Assembly: GCF_902506555.1 (NCBI RefSeq)
Contig: NZ_LR732707.1
Span: forward strand, 1,016,001 to 1,080,000
Direction: 5' to 3'
Length of the DNA: 64,000 nt
DNA from: Sphingorhabdus sp. 109
GTDB lineage: Bacteria; Pseudomonadota; Alphaproteobacteria; Sphingomonadales; Sphingomonadaceae
Shown in pieces: positions 55,844 to 64,000 of this stretch. The notes under the pieces were generated by a model. That model searched no databases. It saw nothing but the letters and a program-made list of their open reading frames with translations, and was not told the origin of the DNA. How positions within the stretch are numbered: position 1 is the first letter of the stretch; every line of letters starts with the position of its first letter. The position numbers were made by a program, and so were the translations under genes.

Positions 55844-57024
55844 GATTCAGGTGCCTCGTAATCGGCTGCGCCCGCTGACAGTTTCTCGATGAAGGTTGCG
55901 ATATGACTGTCGTCGATATTGAGCGGCGGCAATATCCGGAGTGTATTGTCGCCGGCAGCCACGGTCAGCAACCCGTGATGGTCCCGTAGATGGGCGACAA
56001 AGCTGCGCGCCTCCTGAGTCATCATAATACCGAGCATCAGGCCCTTGCCCCGCACGCCGATGAACAGATCCGGATAATTGCCGATGAACTGCTCGATGGC
56101 CGCCCGCAGCTTTTCACCGGTCACCCGGACATTTTCCAGAAATTCGTCATTGGCAACCACGTCCCAGACAGCATTGCCGGCGGCCATCGCCAGCGGATTG
56201 CCGCCATAGGTCGAACCGTGGGTTCCGGGCTCCATGCCGCGTGCGGCCTCTTCGGTCGCCATGCATGCGCCGAGGGGGAAACCCCCGCCGATGCCCTTGG
56301 CCGTCGCGACAATGTCCGGCTTGATGCCGTAAAGCTCGTAAGCGTATAGCGCGCCGGTGCGGGCCACGCCGCATTGTACCTCGTCGAGCGCCAGCAAAAT
56401 GCCATGTTTGTCGGCCAGGTCGCGCAAGCCCTTCATAAACTCATCCGACGCCGGACGTACGCCGCCTTCGCCCTGGATGGGCTCGACCAGAAACGCCGCG
56501 GTCTTGTCGGTGATAGCCGCTTCCGCTCCCGCCAGATCATCGAAATCGACATATTTAAAGCCGGCGAGCAAAGGCGAGAATCCGTGGTGCATTTTTTCCT
56601 GATTGGACGCCGAGATGGTCGCCATCGTCCGGCCGTGAAATGCATTTTTGAAGGTAATGATCTCGAACCGTTCACTGCCGGCCGATTGGTGATAGGCACG
56701 CGCGGTCTTGATCGCGCATTCCACGGCTTCCGCGCCACTATTGGTAAAGAAGACCGTGTCGGCAAAAGTCGTGTCGACCAGCCGCTGGGCAAATTTCTCG
56801 CCTTGCGGGCTACCATAGAGATTTGACACGTGCATCAGGGTTGCCGCCTGGTCCTGGATCGCCTTGGTAAGATGCGGATGACCGTGTCCCAGAAGGTTGA
56901 CCGCGATGCCGCTGGCAAAATCCAGTGCACGCGAGCCGTCTTCGGAAATCAGCCAGGCGCCCTCGCCGCGCACAGGACGAAAACCGCACCGGGGATATAC
57001 GGGCATGAGCGGGGTAATCGTCAT
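55840..57024 (-). CDS. argD: Acetylornithine aminotransferase
   Basis: A 394-residue PLP-dependent class III transaminase in arginine and possibly lysine synthesis. The PLP-Lys is in [12 protein letters not shown], preceded by [14 protein letters not shown]. The N-terminal motif [18 protein letters not shown] follows the chosen ATG at 57024 (ribosome site GAAGGAAG); upstream codons to 57057 overlap the leader structure. It is the first gene of the operon. Confidence 0.95.
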   Translation of the reverse strand: MTITPLMPVYPRCGFRPVRGEGAWLISEDGSRALDFASGIAVNLLGHGHPHLTKAIQDQAATLMHVSNLYGSPQGEKFAQRLVDTTFADTVFFTNSGAEAVECAIKTARAYHQSAGSERFEIITFKNAFHGRTMATISASNQEKMHHGFSPLLAGFKYVDFDDLAGAEAAITDKTAAFLVEPIQGEGGVRPASDEFMKGLRDLADKHGILLALDEVQCGVARTGALYAYELYGIKPDIVATAKGIGGGFPLGACMATEEAARGMEPGTHGSTYGGNPLAMAAGNAVWDVVANDEFLENVRVTGEKLRAAIEQFIGNYPDLFIGVRGKGLMLGIMMTQEARSFVAHLRDHHGLLTVAAGDNTLRILPPLNIDDSHIATFIEKLSAGAADYEAPES

Positions 57025-57050
57025 TTTCTCTTCCTTCCGAAAACGGGACT

Positions 57051-57134
57051 TCAACAAAATAGAAAAGGCGACCCGACTGGCCGCCTCTCGAAACAGGCCT
57101 CCTTATATGCCGCTTCGCTAAGCCGGTCAATCAT
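57051..57134 (-). other. Possible 27-codon leader peptide frame upstream of argD
   Basis: An ATG at 57134 opens 27 codons that end TGA 26 bp before argD. Codons 17-18 are AGG CGG, two arginines, and they fall in the 5' arm of the terminator-like hairpin at 57062-57086. No good ribosome binding site precedes the ATG, so translation is uncertain. It is recorded because it fits arginine-responsive attenuation. Confidence 0.3.
57062..57086 (-). terminator. Terminator-like hairpin (possible attenuator) in argD leader
   Basis: On the minus strand AGGCGGCC (57086-57079) pairs with GGTCGCCT (57073-57066), with one G-U pair and a 5-base loop. It is followed by TTTTCTATTTTG. It lies about 40 bp before argD, where no upstream gene on that strand needs terminating. 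Mutually exclusive pairing of AGGC with an upstream GCCT (57096-57099) is possible. Confidence 0.5.
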
Positions 57135-57238
57135 GGTAGAATGTGGCGGCCGCCATGCTGTCGCTGAGCGAGTTGAGTGACTGTTCTGATCACAGAGACA
57201 GGGAGAATTCATTTAGCGGCCAGCTCGCCATGAGGTAA

Positions 57239-59491
<2,253 letters not shown>

Positions 59492-59513
59492 TATCTGGAC
59501 GACACCCGCTGAG

Positions 59514-59547
59514 ACGGCCCGCCGGATAAAATCCGCGGGCCGTTTTG
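59514..59547 (+). terminator. Rho-independent terminator of katG
   Basis: ACGGCCCGC (59514-59522) and GCGGGCCGT (59535-59543) are perfect 9-bp arms around a 12-base loop, with TTTT following. Confidence 0.85.
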
Positions 59548-59568
59548 GTTGGAACCATGGTCCGCGTC

Positions 59569-59943
59569 TTAGCCCAGTTTTGCTTTGGCTGCTTCCCAGT
59601 TCTGGCCATCAAATTTGGTGATCGTTGGTTGCAGATCATGGCCGGTGTCGAGGCAGTTATAGTTCACGCTCCAGCTCTCCGGGTGGGACTTTGGCTGGTA
59701 GAAGCTTTTGACGCCACAAATCTTGCAGAAGAGATGATTCGCCTGGCCGCTGCCAAAGCGGTAGCTGGTAAGATCCCCCTCCCCTTTTTGCAGGCTAAAC
59801 TGCTGATGTGGCACGAACAGGTGCAGAAAGCCGGTCCGGGCACAGATCGAACAGTTGCAATCAAGCATTGCCGGTGCCTTTTCGACATCGGCTTCGAAGC
59901 GGACAGCGCCGCAATGGCAACCGCCGGATATGCTGCTGCGCAC
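59569..59943 (-). CDS. GFA-family (CENP-V/GFA) zinc protein
   Basis: A 124-residue protein with the GFA fold. Zinc ligands occur in SGGCHCGAVRFEADV, the CNCSIC motif and FCKICGVKSFYQP, seven cysteines in the expected places. Family members include glutathione-dependent formaldehyde-activating enzyme, but most have no proven activity. The start is GTG at 59943 after GGAGAAG. It converges on the katG terminator and is codirectional with the GDYXXLXY gene. Confidence 0.88.
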   Translation of the reverse strand: MRSSISGGCHCGAVRFEADVEKAPAMLDCNCSICARTGFLHLFVPHQQFSLQKGEGDLTSYRFGSGQANHLFCKICGVKSFYQPKSHPESWSVNYNCLDTGHDLQPTITKFDGQNWEAAKAKLG

Positions 59944-59954
59944 GAAAACTTCTC

Positions 59955-60491
59955 CTATCTGTTCTCTTCTTCGCGACGCGGGCGGAAACGCAGCGACAGC
60001 GGAGTGATGAACCCGTCATTGTTAATCCGGATTCTCGCGATAGCCTGCAAATCCGGATCGACAAGATTTTTCTCATAGTCGCGCGCTGCGTCCTGCGCGA
60101 CATAGAGGCGGTCGCGGGTGAGGCCATCATTGCCTTCCTCGCTCCACGGATTGGCCCGGACGACCATATCGCAACGGTCATCCACGAGAGGATCGGCGTC
60201 AATCCGGTCATATGTTTCGACGCTTGCGATTTCGGGCGCGGTGCCCCTGATACACAAGCTTTTGCGAGCGGCCCCCCATGACGGTATCTGGCCCTCATCG
60301 GTCGCAGGCCAGTCGTAGCGAAACTGTACATAATGGCCCCGCAGCAGATCGCGAGGATCATAGCCGGCAATCGGCACATCCCATTCAGTCCCCTGGTGCG
60401 ATTCCCTTTCCGTGATCCACCAGATCAGTGCCAGACCGGCCAGCGGCAATAGCAGTGCAAGCGGCATGAAAAATCGACGATAGCGGCTCAT
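59955..60491 (-). CDS. GDYXXLXY-family membrane-anchored protein
   Basis: A 178-residue protein with one N-terminal membrane helix and a periplasmic domain. GYDPRDLLRGHYVQFRYDW is the family motif region, near GDYxxLxY in form. Its function is unknown. The family is usually encoded next to DUF2157, as here with a 4-bp overlap. Confidence 0.85.
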   Translation of the reverse strand: MSRYRRFFMPLALLLPLAGLALIWWITERESHQGTEWDVPIAGYDPRDLLRGHYVQFRYDWPATDEGQIPSWGAARKSLCIRGTAPEIASVETYDRIDADPLVDDRCDMVVRANPWSEEGNDGLTRDRLYVAQDAARDYEKNLVDPDLQAIARIRINNDGFITPLSLRFRPRREEENR

Positions 60492-61654
60492 TGGTCGCTC
60501 CCCTGCTCGTTCGGTTCGTCTGCACTCGACTTTTCTGGTGCCAACGTCCGGGACAGGCGATAGGCGGCCATCGCTATGGCAATGGTGATCAGCCCTGCGA
60601 TAATCAGGCCGATGCCGCTGCTGAACAGATCATAAGCGAGCTGAAAATTCAGGATGATCAGGCGCAACGCTATGATCGCGACAACCGCCTGAAACACGTT
60701 CCGCCACCCGGAATGGATCGCACTCCAGCCAACCACGGCCCAAAAGGCCATGAACAATATAGCGTTGACCACAGGCGCGCTAGGCTGCGCGATACTGCTG
60801 ACAAAATTGATGATCGCGGCACCGGTTACAATCGCGGCGATGCTGATACCGGATGCGGCGCGATTGTAAAAGTAGACCAGAAGCGCAGCTGCGCTCCATA
60901 ACAGCAACTGGATCGCTGCTATATCGCTCAGGAACTGGTTCGATTCCCCCGTGCCCAATGCCAATCCATCGGTTATCAGTTTGAAACCCACCCCTGCGAC
61001 TAAGATCGTCAGTGCAAATTGTCCGATCTGCCGCCAGAAAACCGCCCTTTCGCTCCATTTTCCCATCACCACGGCAAGGAGCAGTGCAAAAACCGGCAGG
61101 CTGGTGATGACCGCAACAATGAGGGAACTGGGGGCTTCGCTTTGTTCGAAATACCAGCCCAGAAAGCTGATGGCCGTCCCCATCAGCGACGCCGGCCAGA
61201 GCAGCGAGATCAGCCACCCGCGACCGGTCAGCAGCAACAAAGGGGAAAACAGTAGCAGCCATATCAGCAGAGGCTGCCAAAGCGGAGAACTGGTCTGGTA
61301 GACCTGACCGAGATGCCCGAAAAAGGTCAAGCCCAGCACCGCGGTCACGAACAGAAAAATGTCCTTCAGATAGAGACCGAGAAAGCCTTTGCGCGGCTCC
61401 AGCCGATAGATTGCGCCGCAAAGACCGCTGATCAAAAGTCCATGAACGGACAGGCGGACCATTCCGGGGATATCATCCCAATTCGCGGCGACGAGCGAGA
61501 TGATCCCGAGACCGATGGCTAGAGCACCCAGTCCGATCAGCGACCAGAGACCGAGTGGTCTCGCCTGATCGCTCTCATAGTCCCGGATGCGTTGCGCAGT
61601 CGCTCCATCGATCACGCCGGCATTCAGCCAGATATTGATTTTTCTTTCTGACAA
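60488..61654 (-). CDS. DUF2157 multi-pass membrane protein
   Basis: A 388-residue protein. The N-terminal ~30 residues (KINIWLNAGVIDGATAQRI) form the soluble DUF2157 part, and about 10-12 membrane helices follow, ending with a short acidic tail. The start appears to be TTG at 61654 after GGAG. Function is unknown. It is coupled to the GDYXXLXY gene, and the two may form a complex. Confidence 0.85.
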   Translation of the reverse strand: MSERKINIWLNAGVIDGATAQRIRDYESDQARPLGLWSLIGLGALAIGLGIISLVAANWDDIPGMVRLSVHGLLISGLCGAIYRLEPRKGFLGLYLKDIFLFVTAVLGLTFFGHLGQVYQTSSPLWQPLLIWLLLFSPLLLLTGRGWLISLLWPASLMGTAISFLGWYFEQSEAPSSLIVAVITSLPVFALLLAVVMGKWSERAVFWRQIGQFALTILVAGVGFKLITDGLALGTGESNQFLSDIAAIQLLLWSAAALLVYFYNRAASGISIAAIVTGAAIINFVSSIAQPSAPVVNAILFMAFWAVVGWSAIHSGWRNVFQAVVAIIALRLIILNFQLAYDLFSSGIGLIIAGLITIAIAMAAYRLSRTLAPEKSSADEPNEQGSDQ

Positions 61655-61745
61655 TTGCCGATCTCCGCTCCGGTAAAAAATCTACGCGAGGCGGGCTGGG
61701 ATGGCAAGCGCAGCGGCGCAGTCACGCGCTAACGGTCGGGTCGGA

Positions 61746-62186
61746 TCAATCCCGCACTTCGGTGGTGTGGATGTCTATGCGGTTTTCCAAAGTTCTGTGC
61801 ACCGGGCATTTTTCGGCAATTTCGAGCAGCTTGCGCCGATCCTCCTCGCTCAAATCCCCTTCAAGAGTGATCGAACGGTCGATTACGTCAATGCGATTGT
61901 CGTCATTGTTACAGCTCTGGCAGTCATCGACATGCTCGCGGCTATGCTCGAGCAGGATATGCACGGCCTCGAGCGCGATACCCTTGCGATCGGCGTACAT
62001 CTTCATCGTCATTGATGTGCAACTGCCCAGTGCCGCGAGCAACAGGTCATAAGGCGACGGGCCGCTGTCATTACCGCCAAAGGATTCCGGTTCGTCTGCC
62101 AGAAACCGATGTTTCCCGACCCTGACGGTCTGCTGGAATTTGCCGCTAGCGGTTTCGACGGAGACAAGAGAAGGATTGGTTGCCAT
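61746..62186 (-). CDS. OsmC-family peroxiredoxin-like protein
   Basis: A 146-residue OsmC/Ohr-type protein. The two reactive cysteines are in ALGSCTSMTMKMYADRKG and KCPVHRTLENRI, with an Arg/Glu environment typical of the family. OsmC proteins reduce organic hydroperoxides or related thiols. It begins 3 bp after glmS and is probably co-transcribed with it. Confidence 0.92.
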   Translation of the reverse strand: MATNPSLVSVETASGKFQQTVRVGKHRFLADEPESFGGNDSGPSPYDLLLAALGSCTSMTMKMYADRKGIALEAVHILLEHSREHVDDCQSCNNDDNRIDVIDRSITLEGDLSEEDRRKLLEIAEKCPVHRTLENRIDIHTTEVRD

Positions 62187-62188
62187 GA

Positions 62189-64000
<1,812 letters not shown>

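Overview
This window looks like a chromosomal segment of an alphaproteobacterium, most likely a member of the Sphingomonadales (Sphingopyxis/Sphingorhabdus/Parasphingorhabdus-like). The grounds are the dusB-ntrB-ntrC-ntrY-ntrX-hfq-hflX cluster, an Hfq made of two Sm domains in tandem, a fused IspDF, a petABC cytochrome bc1 operon, an HWE histidine kinase, and a promoter of the alphaproteobacterial sigma-EcfG type. The genus is an inference. No 16S rRNA gene is present.

Bases 1-6664 are accessory DNA. A giant helicase-nuclease (5' end outside the window) resembles the single-gene Hhe antiphage family. It is followed by a hypothetical gene with cysteine pairs, a 208-bp internally deleted IS3-family element with terminal inverted repeats, and the N-terminal stub of a P4-type integrase that this element interrupts. 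A tRNA-Ser(UGA) gene closes the region. This is the usual layout of a genomic island inserted at a tRNA 3' end, and the DNA is visibly more AT-rich than the rest.

Bases 6865-16302 hold co-directional housekeeping genes: an MltB-type transglycosylase, rlpA, a D,D-carboxypeptidase, tmk, holB, metG, tatD, a metallo-hydrolase, a retropepsin-like protease and mazG. Bases 16307-25523 (minus strand) hold hflX, tandem hfq, ntrX, ntrY, ntrC, ntrB and dusB, the nitrogen and RNA-regulation cluster. Bases 25616-29920 hold ispDF, a secreted Cys protein, a CinA-type amidase, ratA, lipA and a beta-carbonic anhydrase.

Bases 30218-36316 carry a NYN/OST-HTH protein, putP, a composite palindromic repeat, ettA, an M28 peptidase and a small lipoprotein. 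Bases 36360-41902 form a signalling region: an EnvZ/OmpR-like pair downstream of a six-EF-hand protein, a secreted protein, a stress-promoter-driven single-domain response regulator, and an HWE kinase. Then come tRNA-Gly(UCC), divergent glpD and glpK around a palindromic operator candidate, and petABC.

Bases 48408-64000 hold trmL, hemF, a GNAT acetyltransferase, a membrane protein, lipB, a small lipoprotein, queE-queC, a DUF3617 protein, hslO-argF-argD with a terminator-like hairpin in the leader, katG, a GFA-family protein, a GDYXXLXY/DUF2157 pair, osmC and glmS (5' end outside the window). Lipoate synthesis (lipA, lipB) and peptidoglycan maturation are represented by several genes. Most operons show 1-4-bp stop/start overlaps. 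The least ordinary parts are the island end (1-6664), the tandem Hfq, the argD leader and the EcfG-type promoter with its response regulator.
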